From NCBI RefSeq assembly GCF_002982115.1, contig NZ_CP019980.1:2426001-2490000 (forward strand): a stretch of 64,000 nt of DNA. Direction: 5' to 3'. Of the stretch, positions 16,933-26,288 are shown piece after piece (within the stretch, counting starts at the first letter, position 1; every line of letters starts with the position of its first letter). The notes under the pieces were generated by a model, which was not told the origin of the DNA, did not search any database, and saw nothing but the letters and a program-made list of their open reading frames with translations. A program made the position numbers and the translations under genes. The stretch is from Lysinibacillus sphaericus (GTDB lineage Bacteria > Bacillota > Bacilli > Bacillales_A > Planococcaceae).

Positions 16933-18789
16933 ATGAGAACAGTATTTTTAACTGGCGGAACAGGTTTTATTGGAAAGGAATTAGTGAAGGAATTAGCCAA
17001 AGAGCAGGTTACAATTCTTCTATTAGTGAGATCGAAAAGCAAAGCAACACGCATTTATCAAGAAAGAGGCATCTTAAATGAGGCAGTTATGCACTTTATT
17101 GAAGGTGATTTGACGAAAATAGACTTAGGTTTAAGTGCTGAAGATAGGGAGTGGGTATTGAAAACGGATGTGATTATTCACGCAGGAGGCCCCATGGATA
17201 TTCAAGCGACAAGCAAAGAGGCTGCTTCCGTATTTTTGAATGGTGCCAAACATATTAGTGAATTCGCTAAAAACATCCACCAATTGAAGGGATTGCAACA
17301 ATTTATTCATGTTGTAGGCTATATGAGTCCCTTTGATGATAAAAATAGCAAAATTGCGATAGATGTGTTTAAAGAAGGAAACAATTTTTTGAAAATAAAA
17401 AATCCATATGAGAGAACAAAGTTTTTAGCAGATCTTTATATCCGTCAGCAGGCATCAACAATAGGTTATCCGCTTTCAGTAATTAATCCACCAACTGTAG
17501 TTGGTAGTAGTAAAACAGGGAGTACCGAGCAAACAGGAGGCTTAGGCTTGCTTGTGATGAGTATGCGAAAAGGGCTCATGCCAGTAATTCCTGGAGGTAA
17601 GAAATATAGATTACCACTTATTGCAAACGACGAACTAGCAAAGTTTATTGTGCAGGTTTTCAGATTGGAGCAACCAACTATACAAACATATACACTTGTT
17701 GATGATAAGCAACACGATCAAAATATTTCACAATTATTAGATGTTATGTCAGAAAGTATGAATATGACTGCACCTAAAATCTCTGCCCCATTGCCATTTA
17801 TGAAAGCACTTATGAATAGTGGCGTAAGCAAAATAACCAAAATTCCTGCTGATGGGCTAAACTTTATTACAAATCGAACATTTTCAAATGGTTCAGTGAA
17901 AAAGATTATGGGAGAAGATTGGTTTAAGGAGACAAATGTAATGAAATTTTCCCCAGCCGTAATAGCTGATCTGGATTATCGCATGATGTATCAAAATGGC
18001 CAGCACAGTCATTTATTTAAACGAACATTATGTTACAATACTACCATTTACCAATCACAAGGAGAGGGTAAACCGTTTATTTTATTACATGGTTTATTAA
18101 GTGATGGAGAGGATTTATTTCCTTTAGGGAAAGAGCTTCATGAAAAATCGGGTCGACCTGTATGGATTATGGACCTTCCGGGTTTGGGACGTTCTCCTTT
18201 TAAACGAGAGAAAAATCTTTTAAATATCTATTTGAATGTATTGAAGAAGTTATTGGAGAAAGCTACTAATGGTGCCCATCTAATTGGCCATTCATTTGGT
18301 GCGTATATTCTTTTGGAAGCATTAGTACAAAAGCACATAGATAAGAAGTATACAATTACTTTACTTCAGCCACCTGTTGCTATAAAAAAGGCTAAATCGA
18401 TAAATGTTCCTCAATTTATGAACAAATGGACATTGAAAATGGCAACTACTAAATTGATAGAGCGTTATTTATTAAGTAATGGTTTATTTGAAAGTACGGA
18501 GAGTATCCCTGAACATTACATTGAAAAAATTACTAGCAGTTTTACTTCTCCTAGAATTTTAAATACTACTGTTCAGCTTAACAGTTTACTATTGAAAAAC
18601 GTTCAAGGTGATTTCAATGAAGTAACAAAGTATAACCTTCACATTATTTGGGGGGATTATGACAGAGGCTATTCTGCTCCTTCGCATCTTGGTAAGGTTG
18701 ATTTTGTTCCATATGGACATCATTTTCCTCTTAACCATCCGAGTGAAACGGCTAATTTGGTAATAAAAAATAGTAGTACTAGCACATGA
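16933..18789 (+). CDS. Fusion of NAD(P)-dependent reductase/epimerase domain with alpha/beta hydrolase
   Basis: A 618-residue two-domain cytosolic protein. Residues 1 to about 350 form an extended short-chain dehydrogenase of the thioester-reductase/'male sterility' type: dinucleotide motif TGGTGFIG at 8-15 and catalytic YxxxK in NPYERTKF near 160. Residues about 365-618 form an alpha/beta hydrolase with oxyanion HGLLSDGED, nucleophile elbow GHSFGA (about 453), and a terminal His in YGHHFPLNHP. A plausible job is releasing and reducing acyl chains, or making and cleaving an ester, but no substrate is evident. ATG has AGGAGG 7 bases upstream. It directly follows a TetR gene and a TetR operator, as expected for an inducible lipid or xenobiotic enzyme. 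Confidence 0.85.
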   Translation: MRTVFLTGGTGFIGKELVKELAKEQVTILLLVRSKSKATRIYQERGILNEAVMHFIEGDLTKIDLGLSAEDREWVLKTDVIIHAGGPMDIQATSKEAASVFLNGAKHISEFAKNIHQLKGLQQFIHVVGYMSPFDDKNSKIAIDVFKEGNNFLKIKNPYERTKFLADLYIRQQASTIGYPLSVINPPTVVGSSKTGSTEQTGGLGLLVMSMRKGLMPVIPGGKKYRLPLIANDELAKFIVQVFRLEQPTIQTYTLVDDKQHDQNISQLLDVMSESMNMTAPKISAPLPFMKALMNSGVSKITKIPADGLNFITNRTFSNGSVKKIMGEDWFKETNVMKFSPAVIADLDYRMMYQNGQHSHLFKRTLCYNTTIYQSQGEGKPFILLHGLLSDGEDLFPLGKELHEKSGRPVWIMDLPGLGRSPFKREKNLLNIYLNVLKKLLEKATNGAHLIGHSFGAYILLEALVQKHIDKKYTITLLQPPVAIKKAKSINVPQFMNKWTLKMATTKLIERYLLSNGLFESTESIPEHYIEKITSSFTSPRILNTTVQLNSLLLKNVQGDFNEVTKYNLHIIWGDYDRGYSAPSHLGKVDFVPYGHHFPLNHPSETANLVIKNSSTST

Positions 18790-19098
18790 GAGTGTATATC
18801 CGTATCCTAAGGTAGTAAAATGCGAATTGAACAAAGTATTGCTCTTTACGCATGGCATGTAATTACCCTTATCTTGACAAAGGATAAAGACTTTTATTAT
18901 GCGCTGGGAGAGTAATCGAGATGGGCAACGGTACGCGTTTCTGAATCTCGATACGTCTCATAGCTCTAATATTATTTTGAAAATTAGTAAATTACATCAG
19001 TTGAAGCATTAAGAAAAGATAAAGAAAATTCAATAAAATGAGGTGCAAGACAGCTCCTTTTTCTTTATTGAGCTAAACCAGCTATAGAGGGTTAATTG

Positions 19099-19190
19099 TT
19101 ATTCAATTAAAGGGCGCGATTATGGAACAAGGAAAAGCGTCTTTTTTACGAAAAAAAAGATTGAGTCGAACGTCTTCTTTTGAAATAATT
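19099..19190. repeat. Dispersed repeat, copy A
   Basis: The start TTATTC..TTAAAGGG.GCGATT.TGGAA.AAG and the end GAAATAAT match a second copy at 20077-20160 on the other side of the GNAT gene. This resembles small palindromic repeats found in many copies in Bacillus genomes. The rest of the 467-base gap 18790-19256 shows no gene. Confidence 0.55.
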
Positions 19191-19256
19191 GGTACTAATC
19201 TAATTAAAGGATTAAGATTCGTTAGAAAAGAATTTTTAAAATACAGGGGGTCGCCC

Positions 19257-20036
19257 ATGGATAAAAATGAATATATCTCACTATTCCACAAAGAACTTCG
19301 ACAAGAGGCTCGAGTAAAAGGTTACATAAGAGAGGAAACAGAACATGTCGTGCGTCACATTTCACAGTTTGGTGAAAAAGGGTTCATTATCTCATCTAAT
19401 GTAAACGAAAGTGATGTAAGAGAAATTATTAAGAACGAGTTAAACTATTTTAGTAACCTTGAACAAGATTTTGAGTGGAAGGTGTATAACTATGACAAGC
19501 CTGCTAGTTTGAAAGATATTCTTGAACAAGAAGGATTCACAGTAGATGACCCTGAAGCACTAATGGTCATGAAGTTAGAGGAACAGCACCCCTTGCTTAA
19601 TTATGACCAACACTTCAATTTAAAGGAAATAACAGATGAACAAGGCATTCAAGACATTATAGTTCTAGAAGATGCCATCTGGAATGTACCGCATGCTGAA
19701 CTGGGAGAAAGACTTTGGAGAGATAAACAGAATAATCCTGAATCCCTATACCTTTATGGAATTTATGAAGATGGTCAGCTTGTAAGTGCAGCTTGGATGT
19801 ATTTAGAGGAAAATTCCTCTTTCGCCAGCTTATGGGGAGGTTCAACACTACCGTTGTTCCGAGGAAAAGGTTATTATACAGCACTTTTAGCTACTCGTGC
19901 AAAAAAGGCATATGAAAATGGGCATCCTTTCCTTACTGTTGACGCCAGTTCAATGAGTAGGCCTATCTTAGAAAAGAGTGGTTTTCTATGTCTTGCATAC
20001 TCTTATGGCTGCCAGTCACCTTCTACCAAGCAGTAG
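19257..20036 (+). CDS. GNAT family N-acetyltransferase
   Basis: A 259-residue protein with an acetyl-CoA-dependent GNAT fold in its C-terminal half: LYLYGIYEDGQLVSAAWM, then the motif A-like LPLFRGKGYYTALLATR (Arg-x-x-Gly-x-Gly type loop) and the closing AYSYGC. The N-terminal 110 residues are a helical extension of unknown role, and the acceptor cannot be told from sequence. ATG at 19257 has AGGGGG 7 bases upstream; a frame open further upstream runs through repeat copy A and is probably not translated. It stands alone, flanked by the two repeat copies, with no partner gene to suggest a substrate. Confidence 0.87.
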   Translation: MDKNEYISLFHKELRQEARVKGYIREETEHVVRHISQFGEKGFIISSNVNESDVREIIKNELNYFSNLEQDFEWKVYNYDKPASLKDILEQEGFTVDDPEALMVMKLEEQHPLLNYDQHFNLKEITDEQGIQDIIVLEDAIWNVPHAELGERLWRDKQNNPESLYLYGIYEDGQLVSAAWMYLEENSSFASLWGGSTLPLFRGKGYYTALLATRAKKAYENGHPFLTVDASSMSRPILEKSGFLCLAYSYGCQSPSTKQ

Positions 20037-20076
20037 CGCCTTGTACTTAAAAAACTAGCTAATAGAAGCTCATGTG

Positions 20077-20160
20077 TTATTCCGTTAAAGGGAGCGATTG
20101 TGGAATAAGCGTATTCAACTAATGGCGTGCGTTAGTTGAATATTCGCTTTCCGAAATAAT
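20077..20160. repeat. Dispersed repeat, copy B, with long internal hairpin
   Basis: It shares the 5' and 3' sequences of copy A. Internally AAGCGTATTCAACTAA can pair with TTAGTTGAATATTCGCTT (20107-20150), giving a strong stem with one 2-base bulge. Such a structure fits a mobile palindromic repeat or an RNA element. The remaining part of the gap 20161-20466 shows no gene. Confidence 0.55.
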
Positions 20161-20466
20161 CAATCTTTTTATGGTCCACTTTATCACACAAACTTAACAA
20201 TTGACCAAATGATTGGAAATAGAAATTACCAGTGAAGGGAGAATAATTGGGTATTTGTGGTATTATATAGTGAGCGAAGAAACAGAAAAAAATTTTCCAC
20301 CGAGCTTCGCAAACAATTGAAATTACCAATAGGGGGTCTGCCGACAAAATTTAGAAGGATTAATCAGTTCCTACTTTTATAGAATAGGCTGAAATGGTAT
20401 TTACTTAGGTTATAGTAACAGCTAGGTTTGAATAGCTAAGAATTAAAAGGAGAGATTTCAATATTT

Positions 20467-22035
20467 ATGTTTAAAAATTTTTTTGGAAAGTGCTTAGTAA
20501 CTTTTTTTGTTTTACTTTTACTTATCCCTGGTTTTACAAATCAAAAGGCTACAGCTAATTCACTACCTCAAAATGAAATGCGTGCAGCCTGGATTGCAAC
20601 AGTTTCTAATATTGATATGAAGGCAGGTATGAGTAAAACCCAATATACTCAATGGGTTCAAAGTACCTTAGACAAATTAAAAGCTAATAACTTTAATACA
20701 GTTATTTTTCAAGTTAAGCCATTAAATGATGCACTGTACCCATCTAAGCTTGCTCCATGGTCATCGTATATAACAGGCAAGACACAAGGGACCAATCCGG
20801 GTTTTGATCCATTGCAAATAATGCTGGACGAAGCACATAAGCGAGGATTAGAACTTCATGCTTGGGTAAACCCATATAGGGTCACGATGCCATCGCAATC
20901 TTTGTCTAATCTTGCTGCCGATAATGTAGCCCGTAAAAATTCTAATTGGGTAGTGAAATACGGTAAACAATACTATTTAGATCCTGGTTTGCCGGAAGTT
21001 CAAAATTACTTATTATCAACCATAGAAGAATTAGTAAGCAACTATGATATCGACGCAGTACATATGGATGATTACTTCTATCCTTATAAAATAAAAGGAG
21101 AGACTTTTCAAGATCAACAAACTTTTAAAAAGTATGGTGGCTCATTCAATAATATTGAAGACTGGCGCAGAAATAATGTTAATGAATTAGTTAAAAAGGT
21201 TTATGCAAGCATTAAGGCAATTAAACCACATGTTCAATACGGAATATCTCCGTTTGGAATTTGGCGAAACAAAAAGCAAGATTCTACTGGTAGTAACACG
21301 AATGGAATGAGTAACTACGATGATCTTTATGCTGATACAAGACAGTGGATTAAAGATGGTAGTATCGATTATATTGCGCCTCAAATCTATTGGTCTAGAA
21401 ATCATAAAGCAGCAAATTACTCGGTTTTATTAGATTGGTGGGGAAGAGAAGTTCAAACGTACGCAAAAGTCCATCCTGTTAATCTATATATTGGCATGGC
21501 CAATCATAAAGTTGGAAATGATTCTGATACTGCGTGGAATAATAAGACGGAAATTATCAGCCAAGTAAACGCCAACAGAGCAAATAATAATGCTCAAGGA
21601 CAAATGCATTTTTCTCTAAGAAGTATTAACAATAACGCTCTTGGACATGCTTCTTATCTAAATCAGCAACTATACAATTATAAAGCTTTAACACCTTCAA
21701 TTTATTGGAAAGACTCTGCAATACCTTTACGTCCAACTGATGTTAAATTGAGTAAAGAGTCTTTCGGCATGAAGCTTACTATTACAGATGAAAATAGTAC
21801 TCAACCAAGGAAATATGTAATATATCGATTTGATGGAACAAAAGAAGGATCATATGAAGACGCTAAAAATATAGTGGACGTGGTTTATAACACACAAGGT
21901 AATACGATTTATGTAGATACGAAGGCAAATAGGAGTAAAGTATACACATATGGTATAAAGTCTATATCTGCTACAGGTGTGGAAAGTAAAACTGCTTTTG
22001 TTCTAAAAGATGGAATTCCTTACCAGTCAAACTGA
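20467..22035 (+). CDS. Secreted family 10-like glycosidase (YngK/GHL10, DUF187)
   Basis: A 522-residue exported protein. The signal peptide covers about 1-31 (ATANS). The catalytic TIM barrel of the glycosyl-hydrolase-like 10 family covers about 35-400: EMRAAWIATVSNID, FNTVIFQVKPLNDALYPSKL, HAWVNPYRV, AVHMDDYFYPY (probable acid residues) and DYIAPQIYW. A C-terminal fibronectin-like segment (about 415-520) follows. In B. subtilis the relative is YngK, a proposed peptidoglycan or wall-polymer glycosidase; that role is known only by family. ATG has GGAGAG upstream. A strong terminator follows at once, so it is monocistronic. It is the last gene before the Tn7-like element. Confidence 0.88.
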   Translation: MFKNFFGKCLVTFFVLLLLIPGFTNQKATANSLPQNEMRAAWIATVSNIDMKAGMSKTQYTQWVQSTLDKLKANNFNTVIFQVKPLNDALYPSKLAPWSSYITGKTQGTNPGFDPLQIMLDEAHKRGLELHAWVNPYRVTMPSQSLSNLAADNVARKNSNWVVKYGKQYYLDPGLPEVQNYLLSTIEELVSNYDIDAVHMDDYFYPYKIKGETFQDQQTFKKYGGSFNNIEDWRRNNVNELVKKVYASIKAIKPHVQYGISPFGIWRNKKQDSTGSNTNGMSNYDDLYADTRQWIKDGSIDYIAPQIYWSRNHKAANYSVLLDWWGREVQTYAKVHPVNLYIGMANHKVGNDSDTAWNNKTEIISQVNANRANNNAQGQMHFSLRSINNNALGHASYLNQQLYNYKALTPSIYWKDSAIPLRPTDVKLSKESFGMKLTITDENSTQPRKYVIYRFDGTKEGSYEDAKNIVDVVYNTQGNTIYVDTKANRSKVYTYGIKSISATGVESKTAFVLKDGIPYQSN

Positions 22036-22048
22036 AAAGTTTAATCAT

Positions 22049-22083
22049 AACAACCTCGTAACTATAGCTTACGAGGTTGTTTC
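22049..22083 (+). terminator. Intrinsic terminator of the YngK-type gene
   Basis: AACAACCTCGTAA pairs perfectly with TTACGAGGTTGTT across a 7-base loop. The 193 bases between this and the transposon show no gene. Confidence 0.8.
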
Positions 22084-22276
22084 CATGAGTTAGTTAAACG
22101 CAGAGGAACATTTAGTTTTCCTTATTGTAAAGCAGCTCTATATACGGCCTGGAGATATATCAGTAAGGGGCAGGTTACGAACCATCAAAGGTCGTAACAG
22201 TTGCTACAAATGCTTAAAAACAAAAGAAAAGAGAATCACACAGTCACGCGTGAGAAACTTTATGTATCGTTAGTAA

Positions 22277-22281
22277 TTAAA
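22277..22281. repeat. Target-site duplication, left copy (TTAAA)
   Basis: TTAAA immediately precedes the left TGTATATGG end and is repeated immediately after the right end at 39622-39626. Five bases is the duplication length of the Tn7 family. Confidence 0.8.
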
Positions 22282-22429
22282 TGTATATGGACAAGAATGT
22301 CCAGACATTAAATATTTTACTTGATAACTGGTATAATAGCATTTTAAAAAAAGAAGTCCGTACATTCTTGTCTAAATTTAGAGACAAGAATGTACGGATT
22401 TTGTATAATAAAGACAAGAATATCCATAC
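22282..22429. repeat. Left transposon end with TnsB-type binding sites
   Basis: Sites related to GGACAAGAATGTCCAGA occur at 22289-22305, 22383-22399 and 22413-22429 in one direction, and at 22356-22372 in the other. The opposed pair at 22356-22399 forms a long inverted repeat with a short AAATTTA-type spacer, just ahead of tnsA, so it may also be an operator for the transposase genes. Confidence 0.78.
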
Positions 22430-22473
22430 TTATTATTTTCAGAATATTCAATTTATATAACGGGGTGATATTT

Positions 22474-23124
22474 TTGTATAAACCATTAATTACTTCTGCT
22501 AGTAAAAAATTTGGCAACAATAGGTGGGAATCTTTTAGCAATAAATTAAAACGAAATGTTTTTTTATTTAGCGATTTAGAATATCAGCATTGGATACAAA
22601 TAGAAACGGATCCAAACATAATTGATTTTTGTGAACAGGCGATAAAAATGGAGATTATAGAAGAAAATAAAAAACAATTCTCTATTATAGATATGTGGGT
22701 AAAATACAAAAATGGGAAGCAGCTTTTTATAGAAATAAAATATTCTAAGGATTTAAATAAAGATTCTGTAAAGAAACAAATAAATGTACAACGACTATGG
22801 TGCAAAGCAAATCAAGCGAATCATTTAATTAAGACGGAAAATGAAATAATACTTAACCCTATTAAACTATCAAATTTAAAGCTTTTAATACGTCAAATCA
22901 ATAATACACTGGCAACAAAAGAAGAAAAGGTAGAAATAGTTAAGAAGCATATTATTGAGCATCCAAAATCAATACAACAAATAACACTTGAAACAAATAT
23001 TGAAACAAGTGAATTGATAAATATTATATGTATTCTTTTATATAACGGATATATTAAGTGTGATTTAGATTCACGGCATTTAGGGAAGAATACGGAGGTA
23101 TGGAAGATATGCGCAGATACCTAA
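22474..23124 (+). CDS. tnsA: TnsA-like transposon endonuclease
   Basis: A 216-residue protein that in Tn7-type elements cuts the 5' strands at the ends, giving cut-and-paste movement with TnsB. The restriction-endonuclease-like core is visible: an acidic residue in the LFSDLEYQHW segment, Asp in SIIDMWVKY, and the Glu-x-Lys motif in FIEIKYSKD. The C-terminal part (about 130-216) looks like the helical TnsC-contact domain. The TTG start at 22474 has GGGGTG 6 bases upstream; a longer frame opens at an ATG inside the end repeats and is not credible. It overlaps tnsB by 16 bases. The typical protein is about 220-270 residues, so this one is complete but compact. Confidence 0.88.
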   Translation: MYKPLITSASKKFGNNRWESFSNKLKRNVFLFSDLEYQHWIQIETDPNIIDFCEQAIKMEIIEENKKQFSIIDMWVKYKNGKQLFIEIKYSKDLNKDSVKKQINVQRLWCKANQANHLIKTENEIILNPIKLSNLKLLIRQINNTLATKEEKVEIVKKHIIEHPKSIQQITLETNIETSELINIICILLYNGYIKCDLDSRHLGKNTEVWKICADT

Positions 23125-25280
23125 CAGATAAAGTACCTATTAATGATTTAGATATTACTAATTGGGAAGATATTTATACAGGGGATATGACAGCGAATGA
23201 ACTACATACGTTTAAATCGCGGAAGAAGGCAATTGATCTCTTTTTCAGTACCGATATTCCCATAGATAAAATAGTAGAAATAACAGGGATTGTAAGGAGT
23301 GAAATATATCGTTTTGCTTCCCGCTGTATTATGTATGATGAAGTAAACAAAATTCTGGGTTATAGAGGATTAGTACATTATCAAGCTGTTGTCCCATATA
23401 ATCGTAAAACGATTTGTAACATAAATCCAACTAATTATTCAGGTGCTTTCCAATTACTTTTGAAAAATTACCCTGAATTAAAAATCTTCTTAATAGAAGA
23501 GTATTTTAATAAATCTAAAGCAAAAATTAGCGCTAGAGAACGTAAAATTAGTTATAAAAATTTGCATAGGAAATTCATTAATGAATGTAGGAAGATCGGT
23601 ATTAGACCTAATGAATATCCTTTTAACACAATTAGTTTAGCCCGAAAGTCCGTTGAAAGATTTATTAAAGATGTTTCAAATAACTATATCCGTGAAGTAG
23701 CTGATCTTAATGGAGGGCAATCCTCCATGATTTTAAATAATGTTAACAATTCTAATAACTCGAATTCAACAATTACTAGACCATTAGAAAGAGTAGAATT
23801 TGATGGCCATAAACTTGATGTAATATCCGCAATTGTATATCAAACACCCAAGGGAGAAGAAATAATAGATATACTTAATCGTTTTTGGTTATTAACTGTT
23901 GTTGACGTCGCAACAAGGGCAATTGTAGGTTACCATTTATCTTTCAATAAGGAATATAACCAAGAAGATGTTAAGAAGTGTTTTCAATCATCAATTTTAC
24001 CTTGGAAACCTAAAACTCTTACTATACCAGGATTAAACTATTCTAAAAATGCAGGTTTTCCCTCATCAAAATTTTCTGAAGCTGAATACGGCATTTGGGA
24101 TGAAATATGTTATGACAATGCAAAATCACACCTTTCAAATGAAATAAAAAATTTATTAACAAAACAAATCGGTTGTTCTATAAATATGGGGCCTGTAGCA
24201 GTTCCAGTTAATAGGCCAATTATTGAGCGGCTTTTCAGAAGTATTGAAGAGAACAGTTTTCATCGGCTACCTTCAACTACAGGTAGTAATGTAATGGATC
24301 CTCGAAGAAAAGATGCTGAGAAGAATGCTATAAAATTTTCTATTACCTCTGATGCGATAGAGGAGTTATGTGACGTAATTATAGCAAATTACAACGCAAC
24401 ACCACATGACGGTAATGATGGCTTTACTCCTTTAGAGGTATTTGAAAGTAGGATTAATCAAGGTATGCATATTTCTACAATCCCAGTAGAAAATAGAGCC
24501 TTAGTTAATTTATTTCCAATAACTTGTGTACGAAGAATTAAAGGAAATTTAGATCAAGGCAGGAGGCCATATATACATTATAAACATGAACGTTATACTA
24601 GCCCTGAACTTAGTAGAGATTTTTCAATGGTAAATGAAAATGTAACAATTTTGATTAATACTGAGGATCTTCGGTCAGTTGTAGTTTATAGACAAGATGG
24701 CACAAAATATGGGGTATTAACTTGTAGTGGCTATTGGGGAACAGTACAGCACTCCTTAAAATTAAGAGATGCAATAAACAAATTTAAGCGCGAACGATAT
24801 TTCCATTATATCGAAGATGAAGATCCTATGGATGCTTTCCAAGCTTTTTTAGAAGAAAATGCAATTAACGATAGAAAACTTAGAAATCTATTAGCTGAAT
24901 TAAAATCCTATAAAAAAAGATATAAAATTGACTCGAAAAATAAAGAGAAGAAAAAAGTACAGGTAAGGTTAAAAAAAGAACAACAAAATCTACACCAAGA
25001 AGTTATTGATGTCAGAAAGGATGCTAAGGCAGAAGATATTTCAAAAATTAATCCTAGTAATAAACAGAATATTGAATTCAAATCAACTCATGATTTAATC
25101 ATAGAACAAAAATTAAATCAAAAAGAAAAACATTCTACGGCGGGTAATACTAGTTTAGATAAAGATGAAATCAAATTAAATATCATTAATCCTGAAATCA
25201 CAGAAACAAACTACTATGAACATTTAATAAACGCAGAAAAAAACAAAAATAAAAATAAAAGAAAATCAATCACACTTTAG
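23109..25280 (+). CDS. tnsB: TnsB-like DDE transposase
   Basis: A 723-residue transposase that binds the end repeats and joins 3' ends to target DNA. An N-terminal helical DNA-binding region (about 1-200) precedes a retroviral-integrase-type core. Candidate catalytic residues are Asp in VEFDGHKLD (about 232), Asp in CYDNAKSHLS (about 339) and Glu in IIERLFRSIEEN (about 373). A Mu-type C-terminal beta domain and a Lys/Glu-rich tail (about 600-723), probably for TnsC contact, follow. I chose ATG 23109, with GGAGG 10 bases upstream, over ATG 23100, which abuts the site. It is coupled to tnsA and followed 14 bases later by tnsC. The core looks undamaged. Confidence 0.93.
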   Translation: MRRYLTDKVPINDLDITNWEDIYTGDMTANELHTFKSRKKAIDLFFSTDIPIDKIVEITGIVRSEIYRFASRCIMYDEVNKILGYRGLVHYQAVVPYNRKTICNINPTNYSGAFQLLLKNYPELKIFLIEEYFNKSKAKISARERKISYKNLHRKFINECRKIGIRPNEYPFNTISLARKSVERFIKDVSNNYIREVADLNGGQSSMILNNVNNSNNSNSTITRPLERVEFDGHKLDVISAIVYQTPKGEEIIDILNRFWLLTVVDVATRAIVGYHLSFNKEYNQEDVKKCFQSSILPWKPKTLTIPGLNYSKNAGFPSSKFSEAEYGIWDEICYDNAKSHLSNEIKNLLTKQIGCSINMGPVAVPVNRPIIERLFRSIEENSFHRLPSTTGSNVMDPRRKDAEKNAIKFSITSDAIEELCDVIIANYNATPHDGNDGFTPLEVFESRINQGMHISTIPVENRALVNLFPITCVRRIKGNLDQGRRPYIHYKHERYTSPELSRDFSMVNENVTILINTEDLRSVVVYRQDGTKYGVLTCSGYWGTVQHSLKLRDAINKFKRERYFHYIEDEDPMDAFQAFLEENAINDRKLRNLLAELKSYKKRYKIDSKNKEKKKVQVRLKKEQQNLHQEVIDVRKDAKAEDISKINPSNKQNIEFKSTHDLIIEQKLNQKEKHSTAGNTSLDKDEIKLNIINPEITETNYYEHLINAEKNKNKNKRKSITL

Positions 25281-25294
25281 GTGGTGTAGATATT

Positions 25295-26269
25295 ATGGTG
25301 AACTTATCAAACTTTAATGTTCCTATTGGAAAACACCCTGTAGACACCGGAAAATATTTAATTGCTACGAATGAAATTGATAAATTATGTTATATAGTAG
25401 GTAACTGGATTGATAACAGATTTCCAGGTGCCATAATTCATGGTCGCCCTCGCTTAGGGAAAACTCGTGCCATTTCCTACTTAATTAAAGTACTTCCAGA
25501 TGAATTAAAGCAGAATATTCCTATGTTCCATATTAGATGTAGAACCTATAAAAGTGCGAGGGAAAGTAACTTTTTTGAAGATTTGTTAGATGGAGTTGGA
25601 CATGCTGCACCTGATTTAGGAAGACCAAGTGAAAAAAGAGTCCGGTTAAAGCATTTTTTTATTAATGCAGCCGAAAAATCAAAACAAAATAAAATTGTTA
25701 TTTTTATAGATGATGCACAAAAACTATCTGCCATCCAATATGACTGGTTAATGGATGTATATAATGAATTAGACGAATATGGAATTGTATTAACCACTAT
25801 TTTAGTAGGACATGATGAATTAATTGACCGTAGAAAGAGATTTATTAAAAATAAGGATTTTCAAATAGTGGGTAGATTTATGAGTGATAGCTATCAGTTT
25901 AATGGATTAAGAGATGCTGAAGACTTTAAGATATTACTGGAGCAATACGATGAAGGAACTGAATTTCCTGTTAATTCAGAGGTGTCATTCACACACTATT
26001 ATTACAGGGATCATTTTGAAAACGGATTTAGGCTAGTTAACTTTGCAGATGAGTTTTATGAAGTATATTTAGAACTTCAATTAGAAAAAGGATTACAAAA
26101 CAATAAAGAAATACCGATGCAATACGTTACGCTTTCTATAGAATATATATTAAAAAACTATGGGTTTTTTAGTGAAAATGTTCAACTTTTAAATAAAAAT
26201 CTTTTTAAAAAAGCAATTATTAATTCTGGTTACATTCAATCTGAGTTAGTTTTATTAGATGTAGATTAA
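25295..26269 (+). CDS. tnsC: TnsC-like AAA+ ATPase regulator
   Basis: A 324-residue AAA+ ATPase that links target selection by TniQ/TnsD to the TnsAB transposase. Walker A is HGRPRLGKTR (about residues 48-57), Walker B is IVIFIDDAQKL (about 132-142), and a sensor-type stretch TTILVGHDELI follows. This matches the TniB/TnsC family in motifs and length, though classic Tn7 TnsC is longer (about 550 residues), so this is the shorter form found in many Tn7-like elements. ATG has GGTGGTG 8 bases upstream. It lies between tnsB and the tniQ gene and appears intact. Confidence 0.92.
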   Translation: MVNLSNFNVPIGKHPVDTGKYLIATNEIDKLCYIVGNWIDNRFPGAIIHGRPRLGKTRAISYLIKVLPDELKQNIPMFHIRCRTYKSARESNFFEDLLDGVGHAAPDLGRPSEKRVRLKHFFINAAEKSKQNKIVIFIDDAQKLSAIQYDWLMDVYNELDEYGIVLTTILVGHDELIDRRKRFIKNKDFQIVGRFMSDSYQFNGLRDAEDFKILLEQYDEGTEFPVNSEVSFTHYYYRDHFENGFRLVNFADEFYEVYLELQLEKGLQNNKEIPMQYVTLSIEYILKNYGFFSENVQLLNKNLFKKAIINSGYIQSELVLLDVD

Positions 26270-26288
26270 TGACATTTGGAGGGGTAAT

